Below are positions 24,905 through 33,567 of a stretch of DNA of 55,758 nucleotides, in pieces. Position 1 is the first letter of the stretch. Each line of letters opens with the position of its first letter. The position numbers and the translations under genes are program-made. The notes below the pieces were generated by a model, which searched no databases, was not told the DNA's origin, and saw only the letters and a list, made by a program, of their open reading frames with translations. This stretch comes from Natrinema thermotolerans DSM 11552 (GTDB taxonomy: Archaea > Halobacteriota > Halobacteria > Halobacteriales > Natrialbaceae), in contig AOIR01000058.1 in the NCBI GenBank assembly GCA_000337115.1, positions 103,797 through 159,554 on the forward strand. The letters run 5' to 3'.

Positions 24905-25957
24905 ATGGAACGAACGGGAACGATCCTCCGCGGCCGCGAGTTCGAGCCCGTCGAGGGGCGGGTCGTGATCGGCGATGACGGCCGCATCGAGGCCGTCGAG
25001 GAGACGGCAGTCGAGAGCGACGATATCATTCTGCCGGCCTTTGTCAACGCTCACACCCACATCGGCGACTCGATCGCCAAGGAGGCCGGTGGCGGCCTCT
25101 CGCTCGAGGAACTGGTCGCGCCGCCGGACGGGCTGAAACACCGACTCCTGCGGGCGGCCTCGCAGGACGAACTCGCCGCCGCGATGCGACGCTCGCTGGG
25201 GTTCATGCAGCGGGGCGGCACGGCGGCCTGTCTGGAGTTTCGCGAGGGCGGCGTCGAGGGGGTTCGGACGCTCGAGCGGGCGGTCGAGGGCCTTTCGATC
25301 GACGCGCTGTCGTTCGCGCGGGGGTCGATCGACGCGATGCATGCGGGCGATGGCTTCGGGGCCAGCGGGGCCAACGACGACAGCTTCGATCGGGAACGGA
25401 CGGCGACCCGCAAGGCGGGCAAGCCCTTCGGCATCCACGCCGGCGAGGTCGATTCGAGCGATATCAATCCGGCCCTGGATCTCGATCCCGACTTTCTGGT
25501 CCATATGGTCCATCCCGAACCGGTCCACCTCGACCGGCTCGCGGACAGTGAGATTCCAGTGGTCGTCTGCCCGCGGTCGAACCTCGTCACCGACGTGGGG
25601 CTGTCGCCCTACGCGGAACTCAACGAACGGACGACACTCGCGCTGGGGACGGACAACGTGATGCTGAACTCGCCGTCGATGTTCCGCGAGATGGAGTTCC
25701 TCGCGAAGCTGTCGGAGCTGCCTGCCGCCGAGATCCTCCGGATGGCGACGGTCAACGGGGCCGAGATCGCGGATCTGGAGTACGGTTTGGTCGAGCCCGG
25801 GCGGGAGGCCCGCCTGCTGGTGCTGGATGGCGACTCCGATAACCTCGCGGGCGCTCGCGATCCGGTTCGAGCCGTGGTCCGGCGGGCCGGCGTCGACGAC
25901 GTGCGGGAGGTTCTCTACGGTACGGGCGCGACCGCGGCCGGCGACGGCGACCGCTGA
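24905..25957 (+). CDS. Amidohydrolase-superfamily enzyme
   Basis: A 350-residue metal-dependent hydrolase of the cytosine-deaminase/chlorohydrolase type. After an N-terminal beta sandwich come the metal ligands H50 and H52 in FVNAHTHIGD, a later HAGE segment (GIHAGEVDSSDI), CPRSNL, and the LGTDNVM block with the catalytic aspartate. These are typical of aminohydrolases that deaminate bases or related ring compounds. The substrate cannot be named. A TATA-like GATTGAAAA is about 27 bases upstream. It ends seven bases before the convergent gamma-carbonic anhydrase gene. Confidence 0.84.
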   Translation: MERTGTILRGREFEPVEGRVVIGDDGRIEAVEETAVESDDIILPAFVNAHTHIGDSIAKEAGGGLSLEELVAPPDGLKHRLLRAASQDELAAAMRRSLGFMQRGGTAACLEFREGGVEGVRTLERAVEGLSIDALSFARGSIDAMHAGDGFGASGANDDSFDRERTATRKAGKPFGIHAGEVDSSDINPALDLDPDFLVHMVHPEPVHLDRLADSEIPVVVCPRSNLVTDVGLSPYAELNERTTLALGTDNVMLNSPSMFREMEFLAKLSELPAAEILRMATVNGAEIADLEYGLVEPGREARLLVLDGDSDNLAGARDPVRAVVRRAGVDDVREVLYGTGATAAGDGDR

Positions 25958-25964
25958 GGGACGG

Positions 25965-26465
25965 TCAGTCCAGCCGTTCCGACGTCTCGGCGTGTTCCGA
26001 CGAGAGTTCGACGTACCGGTCGGCCGTCGCCTGCAGGTGGGCGTCCTCGATCTCGGTCTTCGGCTCCGCGGGGGTGCCGGCGACCAGCGTGGACTCGGGG
26101 ATCTCGGTGCCCTCGGTGACGACGCTGCCGGCGGCGACGACCGATCCCTCGCCGACGTGGGCACCGTCCAAGACGACCGCGTTCATGCCGACCAGCGCGC
26201 GCTCGGCGACGGTCGCGGCGTGGACGATGGCGCTGTGGCCGACCGTCGAGTACGGCGCGAGTTCGGCGTCCTCGTGGAGGACGGCGTTGTCCTGGACGTT
26301 CGCGCCCTCGCCGACGACGATCCGGCCGTGATCCCCGCGGATCGTAACGTTCGGCCAGACGCTCGCCTCTTCCTCGATGACGACGTCGCCGATGACGACC
26401 GCTGCGTCGTCGACGTACGCGGAGTCGGCGACCTGTGGTTCGGTCCCGTCGAACGATCGTAACAT
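25965..26465 (-). CDS. Gamma-class carbonic anhydrase-like hexapeptide protein
   Basis: A 166-residue left-handed beta-helix protein with repeated hexapeptides (for example VVIGDVVIEEEASVWPNVTI and GEGANVQDNAVLHED). Three histidines are placed as metal ligands: H64, H77 and H82 (VLHED, VGHSAIVH), as in gamma-carbonic anhydrases of the YrdA/CaiE group. The canonical proton-shuttle glutamates of Cam are not evident, so activity is uncertain. The ATG at 26465 starts at the natural beginning of the fold; the upstream in-frame residues look non-coding. Confidence 0.87.
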   Translation of the reverse strand: MLRSFDGTEPQVADSAYVDDAAVVIGDVVIEEEASVWPNVTIRGDHGRIVVGEGANVQDNAVLHEDAELAPYSTVGHSAIVHAATVAERALVGMNAVVLDGAHVGEGSVVAAGSVVTEGTEIPESTLVAGTPAEPKTEIEDAHLQATADRYVELSSEHAETSERLD

Positions 26466-26805
26466 GGCCGTTCCTGTCTCGAGGACGGTCTTCAACCTGC
26501 CCATCCCGACTCGCATGTACGCCGTCGACTCGAGCGGTCTCGACGCGAGGGAAATCGGCTCGACCGACCGGCCCCGAGCGCGCAGCGCCGTAAGGGGGAC
26601 GATGCTGCCGACTCGCTGGATTCGTTCGTCGCGAGGCCCAATACGTTTTGGCAGTAGGGCTAATGCCGAGACTTCCCAACGTGGGGATGGCGACACGCCA
26701 TCGTCGCACCGACGGCCGCGTGTCGCCTGTCATCCCCCCGAACCCACCCGCGGTTCGGTACTTCCCCTTTCCGTTTCGTCCCCTCCACTCACCCGTCCGC
26801 TGGCG
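26466..26805. other. Intergenic region, nothing recognised
   Basis: About 340 bases between the start of the gamma-carbonic anhydrase gene and the stop of the DUF3006 gene. I see a plausible weak TATA (minus strand, about 26490) for the carbonic anhydrase gene and a short imperfect palindrome near 26685. There is no gene, tRNA or repeat. Confidence 0.4.
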
Positions 26806-27150
26806 CTACTCGTCGGGCAACCGCTCGGAGAGTCGGTCGAACCGCTCCCGGGCGGACTCCCGACGCGCCCCTTCCGCGTCCGCTCGGTAGGTCGCCTCGA
26901 GCAGCGTTCCGTCCGTCTCGACTCGAACGTCGAAGACGGCCCCCTCGTGGCGGCCCTCGGCCGGCAGGGCGTCGACGCCGACGACGAGTTCGTCGACGAC
27001 TGTCGGCCGTCTGGCCTCCGTTCTGTCCCTGGGTTCCTCGCCAGGTACGTTCTCGGCCGCCCCGTCGTCGTCACCATCGTCCTCGAGCAACAGCACCGCT
27101 TGCTCCCCGTCGACGATGCGGTCGAGGACCCCGGTGTAGGGTTCGCTCAT
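26806..27150 (-). CDS. DUF3006 domain protein coupled to ComEC-like MBL
   Basis: A 114-residue acidic protein with the DUF3006 pattern: GVLDRIVDGEQAVLLLEDDG at the start, VVDELVVGVDALPAEG, and a C-terminal charged helix with RFDRLSERLPDE. DUF3006 proteins are typically encoded next to ComEC/Rec2-like beta-lactamase proteins in bacteria and archaea. Here the start overlaps the stop of such a gene (ATGA at 27147-27150). The biochemical role is unknown; a binding partner or regulator of the MBL protein is inferred. It carries a low-complexity acidic stretch near residues 24-36. Confidence 0.72.
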   Translation of the reverse strand: MSEPYTGVLDRIVDGEQAVLLLEDDGDDDGAAENVPGEEPRDRTEARRPTVVDELVVGVDALPAEGRHEGAVFDVRVETDGTLLEATYRADAEGARRESARERFDRLSERLPDE

Positions 27151-28193
27151 CGGGGGAGCGTACGGGCGGGAGTGCTATCAAACGAGGGCCGGACCCCGTC
27201 GGCGCGCGGGCGCTCGCCCCTGTTCGGTTCTGTCGCGAGCGACGACTGCGCATCGGCTTTCCGCTCGAGCAGCGCTTCGGGATCGGTCGGCCCCTCGCGT
27301 TCGGTCGCAACGTCGATCTCACTGCCGTCGGTCGCGAGAACGACGGTCCCGTGGACGCCGGTCCAGTAGGTCTCGACGCCACGGTCGGCAAAGGCCGCCA
27401 GCACCTCGTCGTGGGGGTGGCCGTACCGCGAGTCGAGCGGACTCGAGACGACGGCCACCTCGGGGGCGACCGCGTCGAGGAACGGATCGGTCGAAGCGGT
27501 CGAGGAGCCGTGGTGGCCCGCCTGGTAGGCATCGGCGGCGAGGTCGTCGCCGCGTGTTTCGACCAGTCGGCGTTCGGCCCGCTCGGCGATGTCACCGGTT
27601 GTCAGGTAGGAAAAATCACCGTACTCGAGCGCGAGGACGACGCTGTTGGCGTCGATGTCGTCATCGGTCCCGTCTTCGGGCGGGTTCAGGACGGTCGCCT
27701 CGAGGCCGTCGCTCTCGAGCGGGAGGGTATCGCCCGCCGCGACCTCGTACAGCGTCACGTTGTAGGCCCCGATCGCGTCGAGATACGCGTCGTAGGTGGC
27801 GGTCGTGTGCGGGACGCCGGAGTCGTAGACCGCGCCGACGCCCTCGCCCGCCGTCTCGAGGTACTCGATGACGGCGGGGTGGCCGCCGATGTGGTCGGCG
27901 TGGCCGTGGGTCGAGACCAGGTGGTCGATCCGGTCGATGTCGTGGGCTTCGAGGTAGTCGACGACCGTCGCACCGTCGTCGCGGTAGTCACCGGTGTCGA
28001 TCAGAATCGTCTCGTTCGACGGCGTGATCACGAGCGTCGAATCGGCCTGCCCGACGTCGATGTGGTGGATCTCGAGGTCGCCGCCGGTACCGGCCGTGGC
28101 GGTCCCGTCGCCGTCCACGCCGCCGAACCCGCCGCTACACCCGGCGAGAACGAGCAGTCCCGCGACCACGACGACCGTGCTGGTTCGACCCAT
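27147..28193 (-). CDS. Secreted ComEC/Rec2-like MBL lipoprotein
   Basis: A 348-residue exported lipoprotein with a hydrophobic signal and lipobox LAGC (C19). The rest is a metallo-beta-lactamase domain like that of ComEC: IHHIDVGQADSTLV, the metal site [19 protein letters not shown] and AGHHGSS. In ComEC this domain is thought to degrade the non-transported DNA strand, so an extracellular nuclease or phosphoesterase activity is plausible (inference). No ComEC membrane channel is present in this gene. It overlaps the downstream DUF3006 gene by four bases. Confidence 0.85.
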   Translation of the reverse strand: MGRTSTVVVVAGLLVLAGCSGGFGGVDGDGTATAGTGGDLEIHHIDVGQADSTLVITPSNETILIDTGDYRDDGATVVDYLEAHDIDRIDHLVSTHGHADHIGGHPAVIEYLETAGEGVGAVYDSGVPHTTATYDAYLDAIGAYNVTLYEVAAGDTLPLESDGLEATVLNPPEDGTDDDIDANSVVLALEYGDFSYLTTGDIAERAERRLVETRGDDLAADAYQAGHHGSSTASTDPFLDAVAPEVAVVSSPLDSRYGHPHDEVLAAFADRGVETYWTGVHGTVVLATDGSEIDVATEREGPTDPEALLERKADAQSSLATEPNRGERPRADGVRPSFDSTPARTLPR

Positions 28194-28330
28194 TCGTATC
28201 GTGACGGACGGCCGCGGGGACAATGTGCGTTCGGACCCCTCCGATCACGGAACTGCTTGGACGGCTGACCGGAACGGGCAAGCGCCTACGGGGGCAAAAC
28301 GGGAGTGACGGCTGTGGAGCCGGACTGTCC

Positions 28331-28726
28331 TCAGAACGCGTCGCCCTCGAAGCTCGTCTCCGCGTGCAGCCCGTCTTTGAGCGCGTCGTGGACCTTGCAG
28401 AGTTCGAAGGCCCGCTCGAGGATCTCCTCGCCGGTGTCGTCGTCGACGTCGGCCGCGACGCGGATATCGAAGCTGATCGACTCGAGTTTGTCGTCGTCGT
28501 TGAGTTCGCCGTCGATGTCGATTTCGATCCGGCCGAGATCGTCGGCCCCGCGCTGCTGGCCGCCGACCCGCAACGCCGGTACGTAACAGGAGCCGTAGGC
28601 CGCAAGCAGCGTCTCGAGCGTTCCCGGGGCGTCCTCGCCGTTGGCGTCGATGGTCGTCTCGAAGTCGCGGATCTCGTTGGTCGCGCTGTACCCCTCGTCG
28701 GAAACGGTGGTGACCTGCTTCGCCAT
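28331..28726 (-). CDS. OsmC/Ohr-family peroxide-detoxifying protein
   Basis: A 131-residue OsmC-like protein. The two redox cysteines of the family are C47 (AAYGSCYVPAL) and C110 (AFELCKVHDALK), at a spacing suited to organic hydroperoxide reduction. A TATA-like GTTTACACC is centred about 31 bases before the ATG at 28726, giving a leader of about 5 bases and supporting that start. It is monocistronic. Confidence 0.85.
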   Translation of the reverse strand: MAKQVTTVSDEGYSATNEIRDFETTIDANGEDAPGTLETLLAAYGSCYVPALRVGGQQRGADDLGRIEIDIDGELNDDDKLESISFDIRVAADVDDDTGEEILERAFELCKVHDALKDGLHAETSFEGDAF

Positions 28727-28859
28727 AGCACTCGAGTCGTCTACGAGCGATGGTGTAAACGTTTGGTCGTTGGCTCCGTGAGTCGGGATCGCGGCGTCTG
28801 GCCTGCACCTGCAGCGTGGATCGACTTGCCGGTCGCGGGCCAACGTCCGCGGACGAACG

Positions 28860-29054
28860 ATGGTGTCTCTCGACAGACGGTCGATCAACAGGCTCAGCGT
28901 CCTCTCGACGCTGATCGACAGCGCGCTGGAGTTTCGACGGGGGCGGCCGAAGAGCGGACTCCTGCTTCTCGGCGCCGCCGCGCTCTCCGCACGGCTCCCG
29001 GGCATCGGAACGGGCGCGTCGCTGGCCCTTCGAGCAATACGGCGGCTCCGCTAG
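28860..29054 (+). CDS. Small hydrophobic-cationic protein
   Basis: A 64-residue basic protein, MVSLDRRSINRLSVLSTLID onward, with one moderately hydrophobic segment (SGLLLLGAAALSARLPGIG) between arginine-rich ends. I do not recognise the family. Its stop lies 11 bases before the membrane hydrolase gene, so they could be cotranscribed. No clear TATA box precedes it. Support is modest: ordered composition and operon-like position only. Confidence 0.45.
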   Translation: MVSLDRRSINRLSVLSTLIDSALEFRRGRPKSGLLLLGAAALSARLPGIGTGASLALRAIRRLR

Positions 29055-29065
29055 CGGGTGATTCG

Positions 29066-29650
29066 ATGGTCGATGTCACCGGTCACCTCGCGATGGCGCT
29101 GTTGTTCGCTGCCCCAGCGTGGCTCGTCTGGGGTCGCCGAGCGGCGCTTTCGTTCGCCGGCTTCACGCTGGTGACGGCCATGCTCCCGGACACCGATCTC
29201 GTCTTGCAGGGCGTTCTTCCGATCAGCCATCACGGCGTGACCCATACCGTGCTGTTCGTGGCGCTGAGTAGCGTCCTCGTCGGCGCGGTCGCGGCCCGCT
29301 ATCTCACCGACTGGTTCAACGCTACCCGCTGGATCCGAAGCACCGACATCGGGAGCGAGGCGGTCTTCGTGTTCGCGACAGCGGGGCTGCTTACCGGCGG
29401 TATCAGCCATCTGTTTGCCGATGTCCTCTCCGCGCCGGACATCGCGCCTCCGCTCTCGCCGTTCTGGCCGGTCTATTCCGACCCGGTGATCGTCGACGTC
29501 ATCTACTACGACTCGCCAGTGTGGAACTTCGGCCTGTTCGGCGTCGCCGTTGCCCTCCACTTGCTGCTCGTCCGGGACGATCGGTATCCGCTCGAGACGC
29601 GCTACCGAATCGGAAGCACCGAGCCGTCCGCTACCGGTACTGACGACTGA
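29066..29650 (+). CDS. Membrane-bound metal-dependent hydrolase (YdjM/DUF457-like)
   Basis: A 194-residue integral membrane protein with about five hydrophobic helices. The pattern DVTGHLAMALLFAAP, ATAMLPDTDLVLQ-like PDTD, ISHHGVTHT and GGISHLFADVLSA contains histidines and aspartates arranged as in the YdjM/LexA-regulated hydrolase family. The substrate is unknown. The ATG at 29066 begins right before the first conserved block. Confidence 0.78.
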   Translation: MVDVTGHLAMALLFAAPAWLVWGRRAALSFAGFTLVTAMLPDTDLVLQGVLPISHHGVTHTVLFVALSSVLVGAVAARYLTDWFNATRWIRSTDIGSEAVFVFATAGLLTGGISHLFADVLSAPDIAPPLSPFWPVYSDPVIVDVIYYDSPVWNFGLFGVAVALHLLLVRDDRYPLETRYRIGSTEPSATGTDD

Positions 29651-29719
29651 TTGCTCGGTCGGGCCAAGAAAAGGCGATCGCGGGTCGCATCGACCGACTC
29701 GCTCGTCGCGGCCCTCCGC

Positions 29720-30448
29720 TCAGCCCTCGAGTTCGAACGGCTCGTCGGCCTCGATCGTGTGGACCTCGGCGTCGCTACCGGTGCCCGTGACTTCGCTGGC
29801 GAAGTCGTCGGGGTCCTGTTCGATCGGCGGGAAGGTGTCGTAGTGCTGCGGGAAGGCGTGGTCGACGTCGAGCCAGTCGACGGCGACGGCGGCCTGCATC
29901 GGCCCCATCGTGAAGTGGTCGCCGATCGGGACGATCGCCGCGTCGGGCTCGAGATAGGGGCCGATGACGTCTTTCATCTCGCTCATCAGGCTGGTGTCGC
30001 CGGCGTTGTAGATCGTCGTCGACTCCCCGTCTTCGACCTGCGTGGGCTTCGTGTCCGAGATGACGAACCCGGCGGGCATGCCGCCGCTCGCGTCGTTCTC
30101 GGTCATGATCCCGTTCGTGTGGTCGGCGCGAGTCATGGTGACGTAGGCGTCGCCACACTCGACGGTGCCGCCGAGGTTCATCCCCATCCCGCCGACGGCG
30201 TCCTCGAAGCCGAACTCGTCCTCGCAGTAGGAGACGAGTTCCGGCGTCGCGACCAGCGTCGCGTCCGAGAACTCGCCCGCGTGAGCGATGTGGTCGGCAT
30301 GGCCGTGTGTCAACAGCACGTAGTCAGGCTGATCGACGTCTGCCGGCTCCAAATCCGTCTTCGGGTTGTCGAAGAACGGATCGATCAGCAGCTCCGTCTC
30401 CCCCACGGTGACGTGCCACGTCGAGTGGCCGTGCCAGGTAAGTTCCAT
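29720..30448 (-). CDS. UPF0173 metal-dependent MBL hydrolase
   Basis: A 242-residue protein of the UPF0173 (UlaG-like) metallo-beta-lactamase family. It starts [13 protein letters not shown], followed by [12 protein letters not shown], the metal site LTHGHADHI and [11 protein letters not shown]. The length is as expected. Its substrate is not established; relatives hydrolyse lactones or phosphodiesters. The ATG at 30448 is the natural start, and a strong TATA-like box lies about 32 bases upstream. Confidence 0.87.
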   Translation of the reverse strand: MELTWHGHSTWHVTVGETELLIDPFFDNPKTDLEPADVDQPDYVLLTHGHADHIAHAGEFSDATLVATPELVSYCEDEFGFEDAVGGMGMNLGGTVECGDAYVTMTRADHTNGIMTENDASGGMPAGFVISDTKPTQVEDGESTTIYNAGDTSLMSEMKDVIGPYLEPDAAIVPIGDHFTMGPMQAAVAVDWLDVDHAFPQHYDTFPPIEQDPDDFASEVTGTGSDAEVHTIEADEPFELEG

Positions 30449-30476
30449 AGCATCCGCCCGATTCGGGCGAATGTAA

Positions 30477-30484
30477 CTTAAAAG
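30477..30484 (-). promoter_or_regulatory. TATA-like box of the UPF0173 gene
   Basis: The 10 bases at 30476-30485 read ACTTTTAAGT on the minus strand. They are centred about 32 bases before the ATG at 30448. Confidence 0.55.
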
Positions 30485-30663
30485 TGGGCGAGGCGGACGA
30501 CTCCTCGAGCTGACGGCGTCGGCGATGTCGCGGTCAACGGGTGCCTGACCCGCCGCCACAGACCATCGGCCCGCCGTCCCCGAGGTGGACGATCACCACC
30601 ATTTATGCCTTCGCTCTCGCTACGCCAGCAAGCCGCAGGCGAACTGACACACCACGCATGCGG

Positions 30664-30710
30664 CAGTGGTCCTCGCGGCCGACCCTGCCCGGTCGCTGCG
30701 GGGGTCACTG
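30664..30710 (+). ncRNA. Candidate structured RNA element (hairpin)
   Basis: Bases 30664-30676 can pair along 13 positions (three of them G-U) with 30698-30710. An inner 5-base stem (30680-30684 with 30691-30695) closes a six-base loop. A TATA-like TTTATG about 60 bases upstream could drive it. In GC-rich DNA hairpins are common, so this is only a candidate. Confidence 0.25.
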
Positions 30711-30749
30711 GCTTTCGGCAGCCGCCGATCGACCGGCGATGCCGTGGCG

Positions 30750-30757
30750 TTTTTTAG
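30750..30757 (+). promoter_or_regulatory. TATA-like box before the 87-residue protein gene
   Basis: TTTTTTAG is centred about 25 bases before the ATG at 30778, fitting a leaderless transcript and supporting that start codon. Confidence 0.55.
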
Positions 30758-30777
30758 CTCCGGTCCGTACGGCGACT

Positions 30778-31041
30778 ATGCTCGCGCTCACGCTCGAGGA
30801 GTTCATGGTAGAGTTGAACGACGGTGCGATCAAGAACGTCGGGCCGAACAACAAGGCGGCGACGGCCAAGCTGTTCGACGTCGAGTCGGCCGAAGCGCGG
30901 GAGTTCGGCGACAAGCGCGTCAAGTTCGTCTTCGAGGACGAGGACGACAACGAGATCCAGATCTCGCTGTTCCCGGAGGACGTCCGTAAGCTGGTCGACG
31001 ACGTCGAGGCCCTCGAGGAGGAGTCGCCGGTCTTCGACTGA
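30778..31041 (+). CDS. Small conserved haloarchaeal protein
   Basis: An 87-residue acidic protein of unknown function, starting MLALTLEEFMVELNDGAIKN. Alternating hydrophobic patterns (KRVKFVFEDEDDNEIQISLF) suggest a beta-rich core with a C-terminal helix (PEDVRKLVDDVEALEEES). There are no cysteines, signal or membrane segment. A strong TATA-like box at leaderless spacing makes it a real gene. A second in-frame ATG at residue 10 is possible but fits the promoter less well. It precedes the RecJ-like gene by 160 bases, each with its own promoter. Confidence 0.7.
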   Translation: MLALTLEEFMVELNDGAIKNVGPNNKAATAKLFDVESAEAREFGDKRVKFVFEDEDDNEIQISLFPEDVRKLVDDVEALEEESPVFD

Positions 31042-31170
31042 GACGCTTTGCTGTCCCGATTTCCCGGTGGGACCACAGGGTGGTCGCGGTCCCACTGGCA
31101 ATGACGGACAGCAGACCGTATGACGCCGGCCCGCGGACCGGGTTCGGCTGGCGAACGCATTCCGACAACC

Positions 31171-31178
31171 GTTTTAGG
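31171..31178 (+). promoter_or_regulatory. TATA-like box of the RecJ-like gene
   Basis: GTTTTAGG is centred about 27 bases before the ATG at 31202, so the transcript is probably leaderless. Confidence 0.5.
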
Positions 31179-31201
31179 GCGAAACTGCTTGGTCCGAGTA
31201 G

Positions 31202-33421
31202 ATGGGTAACTGTATCATCTGCGGCACACCCGTTGATGGCGAGATCTGCGAGAGCCACGAGGAGGACGCCGTATTCGAATTCCGCGGCACCGCCGCCTCA
31301 CAGCTCACCCCCGGTCGGTACTACCGGGGTACCGTCGACGGCTACGCCGACTTCGGTGTCTTCGTCGACATCGGAGATCACGTCACCGGACTGTTGCATA
31401 GAAGCGAACTCGACCAGCGACTCGAGAGTCTCGACTGGGAACCGGGCGACGACGTCTTCGTTCAGGTCCTCGACGTTCGGGACAACGGCAACGTCGACCT
31501 CGGCTGGTCGATCCGCCAGCGCGAACGCGAGTTCCGTGGCAAACTGATCGAAACCGAGGACGACGAGTTCCAGCCCGACGACCTCGAGGACGATGCCGAC
31601 GCCGAGAACGGCGACGACGGCGCGACCGAGTCGTCGACCGACGACTCCGACGCCGCCGAGGAGACAGAAACGACGACGACCGACGACCGCGCCGCGAAGG
31701 CCGGCGAGTTGCAAGCCGCCGCCGAGGAGACCGAAACCGAAGCCGAAACGGTCGACGAGCAGCCCGCGGCCGCCGAGGCCGCCGGCGCTGTCACGAGCAG
31801 CGGCTCGGTCGCGACCGAGTCCGCCGCCGCCTCGACCCCGGCCACCGACGACGCGGCCGACGCCGAATCCGAGGCCGAGGACGAACCCGCGCTCAAGCGG
31901 ACGACCGTCGAGGCCATCGAGAACCAGGTCGGTAGCGTCGTCCGCCTCGAGGGCGAAATCACCGGCGTTCGACAGACGAGCGGTCCGACGGTGTTCGAAC
32001 TGACGGACGAAACCGGCAGCGTCGAGTGTGCGGCCTTCGAGGAGGCCGGCGTTCGCGCGTACCCCAACGTCGAGATCGACGACGTCGTCGCCCTCGAGGG
32101 CGAGGTCGAACACCACCACGGCGATCTGCAGGTCGAGACCGAATCCCTCGACGTTCTCGAAGACGACGACCGCGAGCGCGTCGTCGACCGCCTCGAGACG
32201 GCGATCGAACGCGAGGCCCGTCCGGCCGACGTCGCGCCGCTTGCCGACCACGAGGCCGTCGCGGCCGTCGAGGACGGCGTTGCCGACGCGGCGACTGCGA
32301 TCCGACGTGCCGTCATGGAGGCGCGGCCGATCGTCGTCCGCCACGGTGCGACCGCCGACGGCTACGTCGCCGGTGCAGCGATCGAACGCGCCGTCCTCCC
32401 GCTGATCCGGGAGAAACACACCCGCGACGACGCCCAGTATCACTACTTCGAGCGCCGCCCGCTCGACGGCCGCGTCTACGACATGGACGCCGCCACGGGC
32501 GATGTCACCTCGATGCTCGAGGCCCGCGACCGCCACGGCGAGCAGTTGCCCTTAGTCGTACTGGTCGACGCCGGCTCGACCGTCGAGTCCGTCGACGGCT
32601 ACGACCTGCTCTCGCTGTACGACGCCGACTCGCTCGTGATCGACGACAGCCGAGCCGACCAAGAGGTCACCGACGCCGTCGACCTCGCCGTCGCGCCCTC
32701 GCTTGCCGGCGTCGACGTCTCGGACGTGACCTCGACTGCACTGGCGGCCAACGTCGCCGCCCACGTCAACGACGACGTCCGGGCCGATCTCGAACACCTC
32801 CCCGCGGTCAGCTACTGGGAGGATGCCCCCGAGGCCTACCTCGAACTCGCCCGCGAGGCCGGCTACGACGAAACCGGCATCTCCGAGCGCCGCGAGGCCG
32901 TCGCCTTGCAGGCCTACTACCAGTCCTACAAGGACAAGCGCGAACTCATCATCGACCTGCTGTTCGGCGACGGGGACACCGAGCGCCCCCGCGACGGCGA
33001 CCTCGCCGCCCACGTCTCCGAACAGTTCCGCGACAAACTCGAGACCGAACTCGAGACGGCCCGCGAGAACCTCTCCGTGCGGGGCGTCGACGGGGTCACC
33101 GTCTCCGTCCTCGACACCGACGCCTTCACGCATCGGTACAACTTCCCGACCACGATCCTGCTGCTGGACGCGCTCCACCGCAGCGAACGCGACCGTGCCG
33201 ACCCGCCGGTCGTCACGCTCGGCGTCGGCGACGACGAACTCCACGTCCGCGCGACCGAATCGGTCGACGTTCGCGAACTCGGCGATGCCATCGCCGAGGC
33301 AGTTCCCAACGGCGGCGTCACCGTCGTCGGCGGTCAGGACGGCCATGTCGAGTTCCTGCCCGGTGAACGCGATGCGGTTCGTGAGGCCGCGCTCGAGGCG
33401 CTCGGCGAGACGCTCGCGTAA
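31202..33421 (+). CDS. RecJ-like DHH protein with S1 and OB domains (COG1107 type)
   Basis: A 739-residue nucleic-acid protein. In order: a putative zinc knuckle (C4, C7, C16, H19), an S1 RNA-binding domain (about 37-105, with GTVDGYADFGVFVDIGDHV), an acidic Ala/Thr/Glu linker (about 115-228), an OB-fold (about 240-315), and a DHH/DHHA1 phosphoesterase region. The architecture matches archaeal RecJ-like exonucleases. The catalytic motifs look altered: the expected HxDxDG region reads HGATADG (381-387) and the expected DHH reads DDSRAD (481-486). It may therefore be a non-catalytic binding protein, as Cdc45 is, or use other residues. Whether haloarchaeal orthologues share this is unknown to me. 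Confidence 0.8.
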   Translation: MGNCIICGTPVDGEICESHEEDAVFEFRGTAASQLTPGRYYRGTVDGYADFGVFVDIGDHVTGLLHRSELDQRLESLDWEPGDDVFVQVLDVRDNGNVDLGWSIRQREREFRGKLIETEDDEFQPDDLEDDADAENGDDGATESSTDDSDAAEETETTTTDDRAAKAGELQAAAEETETEAETVDEQPAAAEAAGAVTSSGSVATESAAASTPATDDAADAESEAEDEPALKRTTVEAIENQVGSVVRLEGEITGVRQTSGPTVFELTDETGSVECAAFEEAGVRAYPNVEIDDVVALEGEVEHHHGDLQVETESLDVLEDDDRERVVDRLETAIEREARPADVAPLADHEAVAAVEDGVADAATAIRRAVMEARPIVVRHGATADGYVAGAAIERAVLPLIREKHTRDDAQYHYFERRPLDGRVYDMDAATGDVTSMLEARDRHGEQLPLVVLVDAGSTVESVDGYDLLSLYDADSLVIDDSRADQEVTDAVDLAVAPSLAGVDVSDVTSTALAANVAAHVNDDVRADLEHLPAVSYWEDAPEAYLELAREAGYDETGISERREAVALQAYYQSYKDKRELIIDLLFGDGDTERPRDGDLAAHVSEQFRDKLETELETARENLSVRGVDGVTVSVLDTDAFTHRYNFPTTILLLDALHRSERDRADPPVVTLGVGDDELHVRATESVDVRELGDAIAEAVPNGGVTVVGGQDGHVEFLPGERDAVREAALEALGETLA

Positions 33422-33567
33422 GCCCCGTTCTTCCTCCGTCGTCCGCTTTCACCACGAGCGACAGCGACGCCGTTCCGTGAACGATCGATCGGGAGTCCGT
33501 TCGGCTCGCCGATCGGCGATCCCCTCGGACCACCAACGTATTTCCGCTCCACATCGAATGTATCCGT

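Larger units (their letters stand above)
30449..30777. other. Divergent intergenic region with hairpin candidate
   Basis: About 329 bases hold the leftward promoter of the UPF0173 gene and the rightward promoter of the 87-residue protein. In between lie a TATA-like TTTATG at 30602 and a long hairpin at 30664-30710. No protein-coding gene is convincing. Confidence 0.45.

Noticed and set aside
24770-26164. 464-codon minus-strand frame across the amidohydrolase gene
   Set aside because: Antisense to a gene with intact metal-binding motifs; arginine/proline-rich start and no family features.
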